Source: Deltaproteobacteria bacterium
GTDB taxonomy: Bacteria > Acidobacteriota > Thermoanaerobaculia > Multivoradales > JAHZIX01
Reading direction: 5' to 3'
NCBI GenBank assembly: GCA_022601195.1
Contig: JAHZIX010000051.1
Coordinates: 1-50,903 of the forward strand
Length of the DNA: 50,903 nucleotides
Each line of letters begins with the position of its first letter. The stretch's first letter is position 1. The notes below the pieces were generated by a model, which did not search any database, was not told the DNA's origin, and saw only the letters and a program-made list of their open reading frames with translations. Made by a program: the position numbers and the translations under genes. Shown here one piece after another: positions 34,487 through 43,330 of this stretch.

Positions 34487-36127
34487 TTAGGTGAGTTTCC
34501 ACTGAGTGGTGTCTGCACCTTCGAGAATTTCCTCCGGGGTGAGCTCCACGCTGAGGGTTTTTTCTACCCGCTCTTCGATCACATCGTTGACTTTGGCCCA
34601 CAACTCTGCCCCAGAGACCTCCGGTGGCAATGCATCGAGCACCGCTCCCACTAGCCGTGCATTGCGGCTGGTGATGATCTCCAGGGTTAGGTCACGAATT
34701 TTCTGAGTGCTTGCTTTCCGTCCTTGGCTACGGGTCAGGATGCCAATGACGGCCAGAGTCCAACCGCCGCCACTGGTCGCAGGGTCCGGCCATGCCCAGC
34801 CGCCGGAATCGAAGATACGGCTTCGGGATTTTTCTTCAGTCTTGACTTCCAAGTAGTTGTTGGCTCCGCCAGTAAAGAGTCGAACTCCTGCATTTAGAAG
34901 GCTTTGCACGTAACTGGGCTTGGTGTTGTCCCCCTCACCATTGTTGACCCAGACGTCGTAGCTTTTGCCGTTGCGCACTTCCTCCGGCAATCGCACGTCG
35001 TAGAAGTCGGATTGGGGCAAGGTGATGGCATTGACCAGGAACTTCTCCGCCACCATGCGGGCAGCAGCTTCTTGGCGATCGAAGACCGTAATGTTTTCCG
35101 GAGGGACTCCATACCGTTGGACCAAAGACTCCACGGTGTTGCGACCGACTCCTCCCGCTGCCTCTAGGAGAAACTTCAGTTGAGTCAGGTCGCGGCCTCG
35201 AGGCTCGAAATAGCGGCGAGCCAGCTCCACAGTAGTGGTGGCGACCCCATAGCCGGTGGGGCGAGCCGAAGAGTCCAGGGTGCCTCCCAGATTGGCAGGT
35301 AAGCAGGTGAACTGGGAAAGGTCGACATGGCGACGGTGCCAGGCGTCGCACATATTGATGTACTTATCCTTCCGTTCTCCTCGCCAATAGACCCCGGACA
35401 AGACATCTGGGGAGCCACTGTCGGGCTTGATGTAGTTCCGCTCTGGGAAGCTTTCATAGATACCTTCACGAATCGCCTGCTGTTCCTTGTAGCGATTCAA
35501 GAATCGAATCCCTTTGGGGATGATCGAAGAGCCGAGGGCGATGATGGCCTGCTCGGAGATGCCGTCGATCTTGCGACCCCGTCGATCGAGGATGATCCAC
35601 TCTCCCTTCTTGCCGCCGTGGAGAGCCGGTAGGTCCGGGAAAATCATCACGGCCTTCTTGAGCATGGCTTCCGCCAAGTCACGAGTGCGGGAGAGGATGG
35701 ATTGCAGGTCTTTGATAGCGCTGCCGGTACGGTGGCAGTCGCCGCCAATATTGACCGTCAGCGGACCATAGGGTTTTTGGGCCGGGTTGTAGTGGGTGAT
35801 GACGTAGACCACGTAGACATCTCGCTGGTACTCGAGGAGGGTGTGTAGCTCGGCGATGATTCGATAGCGATTTTCGAAATGACCGGTGGACTCTTCGATC
35901 AGATCGCGATCGACTTTCAGGACCGTCATGGTGATGGAGTAGACGCTCTCGTTGCGCCGACAGGCCGCCAATGGCTCGAGACCTTTGGCCTCGTGCATGT
36001 CGCCGGGCTCCAGGCTCGTCGAGACCATCACTTTGTCTTCCAGGGGAGCGGAACTGAAAAGGACGGCTTGGCGGGCGTTTAGGGTCTCGAGAATAGCGTG
36101 GGGGATCTGATTGATTTCGATACTCAA
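34487..36127 (-). CDS. Divergent Glu/Leu/Phe/Val dehydrogenase-like protein
   Basis: This 546-aa protein follows the motif order of ELFV dehydrogenases: GGKKG (171-175, the GGGKGG catalytic-Lys site), LPANLGG (276-282, usually with Asp where this has Asn279), ARPTGYG (288-294, usually ATGYG), a Rossmann turn AAGGVGRN (323-330) ending in D350, and GGANNY (420-425, like the GANxP motif). Known members oxidatively deaminate amino acids with NAD(P). Here spacing is longer, about 150 extra N-terminal residues are present, and the usual catalytic Asp appears replaced, so activity is uncertain. TTG 36127 is the start because GGAGGA lies 7 nt upstream and no ATG fits. It is monocistronic, with a palindromic repeat about 210 bp upstream. 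Confidence 0.6.
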   Translation of the reverse strand: MSIEINQIPHAILETLNARQAVLFSSAPLEDKVMVSTSLEPGDMHEAKGLEPLAACRRNESVYSITMTVLKVDRDLIEESTGHFENRYRIIAELHTLLEYQRDVYVVYVITHYNPAQKPYGPLTVNIGGDCHRTGSAIKDLQSILSRTRDLAEAMLKKAVMIFPDLPALHGGKKGEWIILDRRGRKIDGISEQAIIALGSSIIPKGIRFLNRYKEQQAIREGIYESFPERNYIKPDSGSPDVLSGVYWRGERKDKYINMCDAWHRRHVDLSQFTCLPANLGGTLDSSARPTGYGVATTTVELARRYFEPRGRDLTQLKFLLEAAGGVGRNTVESLVQRYGVPPENITVFDRQEAAARMVAEKFLVNAITLPQSDFYDVRLPEEVRNGKSYDVWVNNGEGDNTKPSYVQSLLNAGVRLFTGGANNYLEVKTEEKSRSRIFDSGGWAWPDPATSGGGWTLAVIGILTRSQGRKASTQKIRDLTLEIITSRNARLVGAVLDALPPEVSGAELWAKVNDVIEERVEKTLSVELTPEEILEGADTTQWKLT

Positions 36128-36529
36128 ATGCGAGTCCTCCGGAACAAGGGATAAGAAGTGACGTTAGCGATAGCCGCCCGGAAGCCGCTCGGCGAAAGCC
36201 ATTCCACGGCGACTTCAAAATCACAGCGTCCGAGTCTCTTGGCGGCCCCTGGGACAGAAGTCAGCTACGCTGAAGTAGTGGCTGGCAAGACGGTCGAAAA
36301 AGGCCGGTGCTGCGGCGTTAGATATTCGACGACTAGGTGTCCGATACCTAGGTATTCCATCCCTAGGTATCGGACCGCTCTAGGTACCAGGCGGTGGACG
36401 CGAACGATCGTTTTCCAGGAGGCAGCTTAGCATGTCGCTCTCTCTCATCGAGGACAGCGGGGGCGGGAAGTGTGAGGCGTGAAGACTCGGGAAGGCGCCA
36501 GCTCTGGCCTCACCCCAAAGAGATTCTTC
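36128..36529. other. Intergenic region, 402 bp, upstream of the dehydrogenase-like gene
   Basis: This lies between two minus-strand genes. It contains the spaced CTAGGT repeats and inverted repeat at 36334-36378. A 20-bp imperfect palindrome at 36522-36541 spans the stop of the hybrid kinase gene but lacks a T-run. No gene is seen. Confidence 0.5.
36334..36378. promoter_or_regulatory. 15-bp phased CTAGGT repeats with a 14-bp inverted repeat
   Basis: CTAGGT begins at 36334, 36349 and 36364, exactly 15 bp apart, with a fourth copy slightly out of phase near 36380. Within this, GTCCGATACCTAGG (36339-36352) is a perfect inverted copy of 36362-36375, with a 9-bp spacer. This could be an operator for a dimeric regulator of the TTG-start gene downstream, or a further member of the intergenic short repeats in this window. 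Confidence 0.5.
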
Positions 36530-38503
36530 CTAGGGAGAATCGAGGGCTCGGCGAACTTCGAAGGCGAGGACCTCTAGGCCGAAGGGTTTGCAGAGAAGAG
36601 CGGTGGCTCCCGCCTGCAGGAGAGTCTTGGCGAGATGGTCCTGGTGGTGCCCGCTACATAGCAGGATCTGGATCTCGGGCCGTGCTTCCACCAGGTTGGT
36701 GAAGGTCTGGCGGCTGCCGGGAGCAGCCATGTTGACGTCCAGCAGGGCAAGGGGGATTTTCCCCGGGTAGTCTTGGGCCAGGCGTTTGGCTTCGGTGCCG
36801 TTGACGGCTTCCAGGACCCGGTAGCCGAGGAATTCCAGAAGCTCCTTGGCGACGTTGCGAAAGACCTCCTCCTCGTCCACCAGGAGGACCGTTTCCTTAC
36901 CGCGAGGGAGGGCGCGTTTTTCCGGTAGTTTCGAGGCGGAAGCCAGCGGCGGTTCCATGGCGGGAAGATGGACTTCTACGGCGGTACCTTGGCCCTCGGT
37001 GCTGCGAACTTCGATGGCGCCGTTATGACTCTGGGTAATGCCCCACACGGCCGCCAAGCCCAGGCCCCGGCCACTGAATTTGGTAGTGAAAAAGGGGGTG
37101 TAGATTTTCGCCAGCACATCCGGGCTCATGCCACAGCCGTCGTCGGTGACAGAGAGGCGCACATAGCGTCCTGGTTTCAGTTTGGCATTGAGGCGATGTC
37201 GGCTATCCACCTTGGCATTGGCAAATTCGAGGCGGACGTTGCCCTGGTCCTCTAACGCCTCGAGGGCGTTGTTGGATAGATTCATGATCAGCTGTGCCAT
37301 CTGGGTCGGGTCGGCGAAGATGGGCCATAGCTCCGCATCAACCTTACGGTGTAGCGCCACCCCCTCGGGGAGCTCCCCTTCCCACGCCAAGGTCACTTCC
37401 TTGAGGGTGTCATTGAGGTTCATTAGCACCGGGTGATAGTGGCCTCGGCGAGCAAAGGCCAGCATCTGCTGGACCAACTCGCTGGCCCGCTCCGCCTGTT
37501 GACGCAAGGCTTGGAGGCGCCCCGTGGCGTCCGGCCTATCCTCCAGGCGCATGAGAAGAAGCTCCGTGTTGCCGAGAACGCCGAATAGAAGGTTGTTGAA
37601 TTGGTGGGCGATACCGCCGGCCAGAGTCGCTGTGGCATCGAGGCGAGCGGCCTCTTGCTGGGCTTGCTGCGTTTGCAGTCGGCTGGTGATGTCTCGCAAG
37701 ATACAGGTCGTCAGAAGGCCGCTGGAAGTTTTGGAGGCGGACAGGGACATTTCCACTGAGACTTCGTGGCCGGCCCGGTGCAGAACGACGACTTCCAAGG
37801 GCTTGCCGACGCGCTGGCCGGACCACATTTCCTCCAGGCGTCGAGCGAAGTCGTCGCGGAACCGATCTCCCACGAGATTCTCCATGAGGAGGTCCGCGGA
37901 CTCCTCCGCCCGGTAGCCCAGGAGGGCTTCGGCACTACTGTTCCACAAGACGATCTTTCCCGCTTCGGAGAAGCTAATGATGGCATCGGTGGCTGACTCG
38001 GTGATTTCTCGCAGCCTCTCCTCGCTCAGCCGTAGGGCCTCCTGAGCGCGCTGCCGTCCTTCTTCTAGTCGATGCTTCTCCAGCAGCCTCTCGATGACCG
38101 AAGGGAGCAGGCGGATATAGCCCCCTGCCGTGTCCTTGACGATGTAATCGCTGGCTCCCAATTTCAGAGCTTCCACCGCCAGGGCCTCATCTCCGTTGGC
38201 CGTTAGCATGATGGTTGGAGGGAGCTTGCCGAGAGAGGACAGATGAGTGATGACGTCGAGACCGTCCTGCACCGGCATTTTGTAGTCCACGGCGAGCACG
38301 TCGTACTGACCGGTTTCGTAGAGGGCCAGGCCGGAGCTGCCATCGGCGGCTAGATCGACTTGGTAGCCGAACCTCTCCAGATGTTTCTGGAATAGGCGCG
38401 CTAGCCCCGAGTCGTCTTCCATGTAGAGAACCCGGGTGGGTCGGTCAGCCAATGGCGCTACCGCTTGAGGGTAGGAGGTCTTGGGTTTCGGTAGGGCGCT
38501 CAT
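36530..38503 (-). CDS. Hybrid histidine kinase, REC-PAS-HisKA-HATPase-REC
   Basis: This 657-aa soluble kinase has a receiver domain at each end. The first REC (about 22-140) has acidic MEDD and phospho-acceptor D73 in LAVDYKMP, with Lys in VKD. A PAS domain (about 160-275) ends in CILRDIT. The phospho-acceptor H300 is in GGIAHQFNN (most relatives have AHDFNN). The ATPase has N-box NLSNNALEAL, G1 DDGCGM and G2 GRGLGLAAV. The last REC has D589 in LALLDVNM. There are no membrane helices, so it senses a cytoplasmic cue or input from other regulators. The ATG overlaps the stop of the response-regulator gene by 4 bp, so the two form a signalling operon. Confidence 0.93.
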   Translation of the reverse strand: MSALPKPKTSYPQAVAPLADRPTRVLYMEDDSGLARLFQKHLERFGYQVDLAADGSSGLALYETGQYDVLAVDYKMPVQDGLDVITHLSSLGKLPPTIMLTANGDEALAVEALKLGASDYIVKDTAGGYIRLLPSVIERLLEKHRLEEGRQRAQEALRLSEERLREITESATDAIISFSEAGKIVLWNSSAEALLGYRAEESADLLMENLVGDRFRDDFARRLEEMWSGQRVGKPLEVVVLHRAGHEVSVEMSLSASKTSSGLLTTCILRDITSRLQTQQAQQEAARLDATATLAGGIAHQFNNLLFGVLGNTELLLMRLEDRPDATGRLQALRQQAERASELVQQMLAFARRGHYHPVLMNLNDTLKEVTLAWEGELPEGVALHRKVDAELWPIFADPTQMAQLIMNLSNNALEALEDQGNVRLEFANAKVDSRHRLNAKLKPGRYVRLSVTDDGCGMSPDVLAKIYTPFFTTKFSGRGLGLAAVWGITQSHNGAIEVRSTEGQGTAVEVHLPAMEPPLASASKLPEKRALPRGKETVLLVDEEEVFRNVAKELLEFLGYRVLEAVNGTEAKRLAQDYPGKIPLALLDVNMAAPGSRQTFTNLVEARPEIQILLCSGHHQDHLAKTLLQAGATALLCKPFGLEVLAFEVRRALDSP

Positions 38504-38943
38504 ACCGCCATCGGTACCTTGAGAATGGGGAGTACTTGGCCCAGCCGACGTAGGGTGTCCGTGAGGTCGGCATAGTCCACCGGTTTGGTTACAAAGAGGC
38601 TACAACCCAATTCGTAGCAGCGATCCACTTCCTGGCGATCTTCGGTGGTCGTCAGGACGACGATGGGAATGCGCCGGGTCGACGGATCTTCTTTGACCCG
38701 CCTCAGAACCTGGTAGCCATCGAGCCCGGGAAGATTGAGATCTAGGAGCATCAAGAGACGCGGTACGCCTCGGCGGTGAGAGTAGTCTCCCCGGCGAAAC
38801 AGAAAGTCCACCGCGGACTGCCCATCAGAGATCTGGACGATGGAATTGGTCACCGAGGAGCGCCGCAGATTCTTTTCGATCAGCCGGGCATGGCCCGGAT
38901 CGTCCTCTACCAGCAGAATCGTTACGTCCTCGAATTCAGGCAT
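38500..38943 (-). CDS. Single-domain response regulator, Rcp1-like
   Basis: This 147-aa protein is only a receiver domain: ILLVEDDPGHARLIEK, phospho-acceptor Asp in MLLDLNLPGLDG, Thr in VVLTTTED and Lys in FVTKPVDY. The insertion RRGDYSHRRGVPRL is typical of the Rcp1/phytochrome-associated type. With no output domain it probably relays phosphate to or from the kinase encoded next to it. ATG 38943 is used since upstream frame content is not conserved-looking. It overlaps the kinase gene by 4 bp. Confidence 0.9.
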   Translation of the reverse strand: MPEFEDVTILLVEDDPGHARLIEKNLRRSSVTNSIVQISDGQSAVDFLFRRGDYSHRRGVPRLLMLLDLNLPGLDGYQVLRRVKEDPSTRRIPIVVLTTTEDRQEVDRCYELGCSLFVTKPVDYADLTDTLRRLGQVLPILKVPMAV

Positions 38944-39391
38944 TACAGCTGATTCTATCTTTTCTCGGAACTTTCTGCAGCGAAACTTGGAATCAGGCTC
39001 TTCCGGGCCTGGGGTGAGACTCGGTCTGGCGCCGAGGGGATCTCTTTCGATAGCAGGTCGTCGCGAAGCCATTCCCAGATCTCAAGGGCCACCGGGGTGG
39101 AAAGTCTCCCAAGAGGTAAACGCCCGAGATGGAAATGGGACCCAACCTTTATACCGTCGCGATGGTCACCTGGGGAGGAAACGTTCTCGCTCGACGACGA
39201 TTCTCAGTAGAGATGATTCCTTTTGGTGGCTTTTGTCGCCTGCTTTACTGGACGGTTGTGCGTTTATCAGCATCTACAAAGGATCAATGGATCGGTACAG
39301 GGCTGGCTTTGGGCAGAGTCTGGGCAACAGGCTCCTACGGGAAGGCCTTGCTCTGATGCCTGGCCGAGCCACTGAATGGAGAAAACTACGA
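38944..39391. other. Intergenic region, 448 bp, divergent promoter region
   Basis: This lies between the minus-strand response regulator and the plus-strand DUF3857 gene, so promoters for both should be here. The plus frame stays open through it, but the content is not protein-like and there is no second signal peptide. No convincing -35/-10 pair was identified. Confidence 0.45.
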
Positions 39392-41353
39392 ATGTTGAAG
39401 TCGACTTTTGGCCGGTATCGAGTGATTCAGTACCGGGCGTTTCTGTTCTGTGCGTTTCTCGTCGTTGCTGGGAGTCTCCAGGCCTCGGCTTGGAAAGAGG
39501 TTCCCCAAGCTCATTGGGAGCTCACGGAGGTCCCCGGCTCTCCCGGTGCCCCGGCTGTAGTGCTCTTGGATCAAGGGATCCTGAGGATCGATGACAAGGC
39601 TGTCTCGTCTTCCTTCGAGATTTATACCCGCATCAAGATTCTCACCGAGGAAGGTCGCGAATATGGAACTTTGTCCATTGCGGAGGACCGGTTCCGTCGC
39701 ATGCGAGACCTCAAGGCTCGAACCTTGCTGCCCGATGGCCGCATCATCGAGATGGACAAGAGTGCCAAATTCGAGAAGAAGTACTCCTCCTATTTCAACT
39801 ACACCCTCAATACCGTCGCCCTATCCGCAGTGGAGCCCGGGGCGATCGTGGAATGGCGCTATCGGCTGTATTTCGACTCAATCCTGAACGCGGATCCCTG
39901 GTATTTTCAATCCAGCTTGCCTACTTTGCGCAGTGAGATCATTTGTGAGTACCCGGGGACCTTCGGCTTTTCCGAGGTCAAGCTGTCTCCCCTGGGCTAT
40001 CCCATCGAACACACGACGGAGAGGAGCCCCAAAGCGCAGCGGGCTGTCTACAGCATGAGCAATGTGCCCGCGGTTCCGGACGAGCCTCTTCGTTTCCCCT
40101 TTGAAGATTTGTCCGCGTGGGTTCTCTTCCTGCCGCAGACGCAGGTCTTTTCCGGCCAGAACTACCAGTGGTTGACCAGTTGGGAGAGGGCCGTGGAGAT
40201 CATGGAAGGGGATGGTGATGGTGGCTACGTGCGGGCTCGAAGGAAGTCAGGGAACGGTCGGTCCAAGGTGAAGACCCTGATCGCCGGCCTGAAGGGAGAT
40301 GAGGAGAAAGCTAGAGCCATCTACCGATTCGTGCGAGACGAGATCGACAGCTACGACTGGTCCGGCATCAACGTAGGAACCCGCACTGGCGACCAGGTTC
40401 TCAAGGACGGTGGGGGAGACTCGGCGGATAAGGCCGTCCTGCTTCAATCGATGCTCAAGGCTGCGAAGATCGATTCCAAGCTAGGGTGGATTCGGACTCG
40501 AGACAAGGGAACGACCCACCAGAATGTACCGACGCCTTTTCAGTTTACGGACGCCGTCACCGTCGCTCAAATCGATGGCAGAAGTGTTTTCTTGGACCCC
40601 ACCGGACCGGACCTACCTTTTGGCACCCTGCGGCCCTATCTGGAGAATCTTCCCTGCCTGCTGGTGGACGGCAAGAAGCCGGAATGGGTGACCACCCCTT
40701 ATCTGCCCATCGATGGCAATCACCGCCAGGGGACGATTCATTGGCAAGTGAGCCCGGAGGGAGCATTGACCGCTACCGGGGATCTCCTGTTTACCGGTCA
40801 CTGGGGTCGTTCGGCCGCGGCCTCCGGGAAGTCGGAGGACGATCCAGAGGACCATTGGCAGGAGTGGCTGGAGGGCAGGTTCTCGGGATTCGAAGTCTCC
40901 AATGTGAAGTGCACGGAAACCAAAGAAGAGATGAAGGTGGCGGTTTCCTGGCAGCTGAAGCAGCGCGAAGAAGAGGTGCTTGGAGACGAGGTGTCCCTGA
41001 ATCTGGCCGCTCCCATCGGGCTCACGAGCAACATCTTCAGCCTACCGCCGGGAAAACGTCTCACCCCGGTGCTGCTGAGTTACGCTTCTTCTTCCGCGGT
41101 CGAAGTACACCTAAAGTGGCCGGAGGGTTGGGAATTGGATGGGCAGCCCCGGCTCAAGAAACTCACCAACGGTGCAGGCACCCTGAGCACGGCCCTACAA
41201 ACCGCTGAAAGAGGCCAGGGACTGGTGGCCAGCCGCACTCTCGCTTTGGCCAAACGGGAGTTCGTTGGCGGCGGGGCGTATGGAGAGCTCCATCAATTGT
41301 GGTCAGCAGCGGCTGCCAACGACGCCGAGACTGTGGTTTTGGTGCGTCAATGA
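39392..41353 (+). CDS. DUF3857/transglutaminase-like secreted protein with degenerate active site
   Basis: This 653-aa protein starts with a signal peptide (hydrophobic 14-30, cleavage near ASA). A DUF3857 beta domain follows (about 35-240), then a transglutaminase-like core (about 285-410) and a C-terminal beta-rich part. In active relatives the core reads GDCKDKA; here it is GDSADKA, with Ser344 in place of the Cys. The His of the usual FNHAI is D387 (FTDAV); only the Asp of DPTG (D402) is kept. It is therefore probably a non-catalytic scaffold or binding partner in the periplasm. ATG 39392 has GGAG 11 nt upstream. Its stop overlaps the next gene, which keeps the full triad, as ATGA. Confidence 0.85.
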   Translation: MLKSTFGRYRVIQYRAFLFCAFLVVAGSLQASAWKEVPQAHWELTEVPGSPGAPAVVLLDQGILRIDDKAVSSSFEIYTRIKILTEEGREYGTLSIAEDRFRRMRDLKARTLLPDGRIIEMDKSAKFEKKYSSYFNYTLNTVALSAVEPGAIVEWRYRLYFDSILNADPWYFQSSLPTLRSEIICEYPGTFGFSEVKLSPLGYPIEHTTERSPKAQRAVYSMSNVPAVPDEPLRFPFEDLSAWVLFLPQTQVFSGQNYQWLTSWERAVEIMEGDGDGGYVRARRKSGNGRSKVKTLIAGLKGDEEKARAIYRFVRDEIDSYDWSGINVGTRTGDQVLKDGGGDSADKAVLLQSMLKAAKIDSKLGWIRTRDKGTTHQNVPTPFQFTDAVTVAQIDGRSVFLDPTGPDLPFGTLRPYLENLPCLLVDGKKPEWVTTPYLPIDGNHRQGTIHWQVSPEGALTATGDLLFTGHWGRSAAASGKSEDDPEDHWQEWLEGRFSGFEVSNVKCTETKEEMKVAVSWQLKQREEEVLGDEVSLNLAAPIGLTSNIFSLPPGKRLTPVLLSYASSSAVEVHLKWPEGWELDGQPRLKKLTNGAGTLSTALQTAERGQGLVASRTLALAKREFVGGGAYGELHQLWSAAAANDAETVVLVRQ

Positions 41354-43293
41354 GGTTGGGCCGGCTCTGTAGGAAGAGCTTTCCTGACCAGGGGATCTCT
41401 AGACTGGGGGTTCTTCTGGCTGGGCTCCTGGTCGTCCAGTTATTGATCATCGAGTTTTTGGGAATCTCCACGAGCTTCGCTGCCACGGTCGAATACCGAA
41501 CGGTGACTCTGGAGCTCCAGGCGGCGAGCTATCTAGAGACCGAGGAGCTCCAGGTTCGCCTCGACAGGGAAGGGGATTTGGAGTCTTGGGATCGGTACCC
41601 CATCTACCTCGATGACCACATCAAGCTGGAAGAGGTGAAAGCCGAGGTGTTAGACGCCTCCGGTGGGGTGCTGGAGCGCGTACCTCGACGCCGTTTCGAA
41701 ACCTCTGATTCCCCCGGGAGCAGCCTCTATAGCTCCGGGAAGCTCGAAGTGATTCCCTTTGCCAAGCTGAAGGTGGGGCAGCGGTTACGGATTCGAGTCG
41801 TGACTCGAAATCACTCTTTGTTCCCAGCTACCTGGATTCCATTGGCAATGGAAGATGAGCAACTGCGGCTCCAGGTCCAAGTCCGTGGTGGAGGCGAGAG
41901 ACTTCGCTGGCATTTGCGGGGGGACTCGGGTGCTTTTAGGGCCCAACAAACCGGCGATGGTTTGGAGGTGACGGGGGAGGGAGTGGCGGGCTTCGAGAGG
42001 GGCGCTTTCGCTCCATCTTCCGGGTCCGGTGTACCGGCCCTGCAACTGTCCTGGGACGAGGGGGGGACTTGGGCGGCGGTGGGAGATTGGTATCTGGACC
42101 TGACGGCAGGGGTGCCCCGAAACCGCAGTGAGCTGAAGAGTGTGGCGAATCGGCTCACGGAGGGACTCTCCAGCAATCGGCAAAAGGTCGAAGCACTGTC
42201 GACCTACGTCAAGAGCAAAGTTCGTTATGAGGCTGTGGAGATTGGCGCAGGTCGCCTGGTGCCGAGCCCCTCCTCTGAGGTTTTGAATCGGGGATGGGGA
42301 GACTGTAAGGACAAGGCGGAGCTCCTTGTCGGACTTCTGGGCGAGATCGGCATTCCCAGTCACATCGCCTTGCTGAGGGCAGGCCGTGGCGAACGGATTG
42401 AGCCGAATTTTCCTTCCCCTTACCAATTCAACCATGCCATCGTCGCCGTTTCGGCACGAGCTGCGGAGCCCGAGGCCGATGATCCGGTTTCGGAGGGGCT
42501 CCTTTTTGTGGATCCGACCAGTGCCTGGGGAGAGATCGACTGGCTCCATAGCGCGAGTCAGGGGCATCACGCCCTGGTGGTGGACCCCGCCGGCAGTCGA
42601 TTGGTGAGGACCCCGGAGCAGCTCGAGGCAGAGAACAGCCGTTTGGCCATTGACGGCGAGGTGGATGATTTCGGGGGGTTCTCTGGAAAGCTCACTTTTC
42701 GAGTCGACGGCAACCGCGCGATTCCATGGATTCGCGACGTAGCTTCTCGGCCTCGGGAGGCGACCTTGAGCGATTTTCTCAGCATCGTTCATTGGGTAGC
42801 TCCTGGTGCAAAGATGATGCAGGCTGGTTGGAAAGACTTGGAGACGGCGGTCCCCGGATTCATCCTGCAGGGAGATATGCGCCTACCAGACGCCATCCGA
42901 GGTGAGGCTGGGCGGCGATGGCTGAGGGCAGCAGCCCTCGGGCGGTTCCCGAAACCGAGTGTTCTGGATGAGCGCAGCCAGCCGGTGGTGCTGCGTCTCG
43001 GTTCCTCCACGACTCATTGGCGATTGCGGGTACCTGAAGGCTGGTGCCCACCGGTGGACTCCCTGGAGGAGGTGAGCAACGAAGTCGGCCGATTTTCCCG
43101 GCGGATCAGCTCATCTCAGGCTGGGGTGGTAGATATTCAGCAGACGGTAACTGTGGAGCAGGCCTGGGTGGAGGAAGAACAATTTCAGTCCCTGAAGGAA
43201 TTGGCCTTGGCGGAGGCCCGCTCCAAACAGCGGCGGATCCGTCTACGCTGCATTTCCGATGTTTCTGCGGCGTCGAATTCGTCGACTCGCTAG
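41350..43293 (+). CDS. DUF3857/transglutaminase-like secreted protein, intact triad
   Basis: This 647-aa protein has a hydrophobic N-terminal segment (about 18-42) that acts as a signal or anchor. DUF3857 follows, then a transglutaminase-like core with C319 in GWGDCKDKAELL, H362 in FNHAIV and D388 in VDPTSAW, an intact Cys-His-Asp triad. The C-terminal third is beta-rich. Such proteins are predicted periplasmic thiol proteases or transamidases, mostly uncharacterised. The ATG overlaps the stop of the upstream paralogue by 4 bp, so the two are made together in a fixed ratio and may form a complex. Confidence 0.87.
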   Translation: MRLGRLCRKSFPDQGISRLGVLLAGLLVVQLLIIEFLGISTSFAATVEYRTVTLELQAASYLETEELQVRLDREGDLESWDRYPIYLDDHIKLEEVKAEVLDASGGVLERVPRRRFETSDSPGSSLYSSGKLEVIPFAKLKVGQRLRIRVVTRNHSLFPATWIPLAMEDEQLRLQVQVRGGGERLRWHLRGDSGAFRAQQTGDGLEVTGEGVAGFERGAFAPSSGSGVPALQLSWDEGGTWAAVGDWYLDLTAGVPRNRSELKSVANRLTEGLSSNRQKVEALSTYVKSKVRYEAVEIGAGRLVPSPSSEVLNRGWGDCKDKAELLVGLLGEIGIPSHIALLRAGRGERIEPNFPSPYQFNHAIVAVSARAAEPEADDPVSEGLLFVDPTSAWGEIDWLHSASQGHHALVVDPAGSRLVRTPEQLEAENSRLAIDGEVDDFGGFSGKLTFRVDGNRAIPWIRDVASRPREATLSDFLSIVHWVAPGAKMMQAGWKDLETAVPGFILQGDMRLPDAIRGEAGRRWLRAAALGRFPKPSVLDERSQPVVLRLGSSTTHWRLRVPEGWCPPVDSLEEVSNEVGRFSRRISSSQAGVVDIQQTVTVEQAWVEEEQFQSLKELALAEARSKQRRIRLRCISDVSAASNSSTR

Positions 43294-43330
43294 CTGGCCC
43301 ATCGATCCGGTGGGCTTCCCGGCTAGGCCG

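Noticed and set aside
38840..39391. N-terminal extension of the first DUF3857 protein
   Set aside because: The signal peptide begins at ATG 39392; upstream sequence partly overlaps the response regulator on the other strand and is not protein-like.
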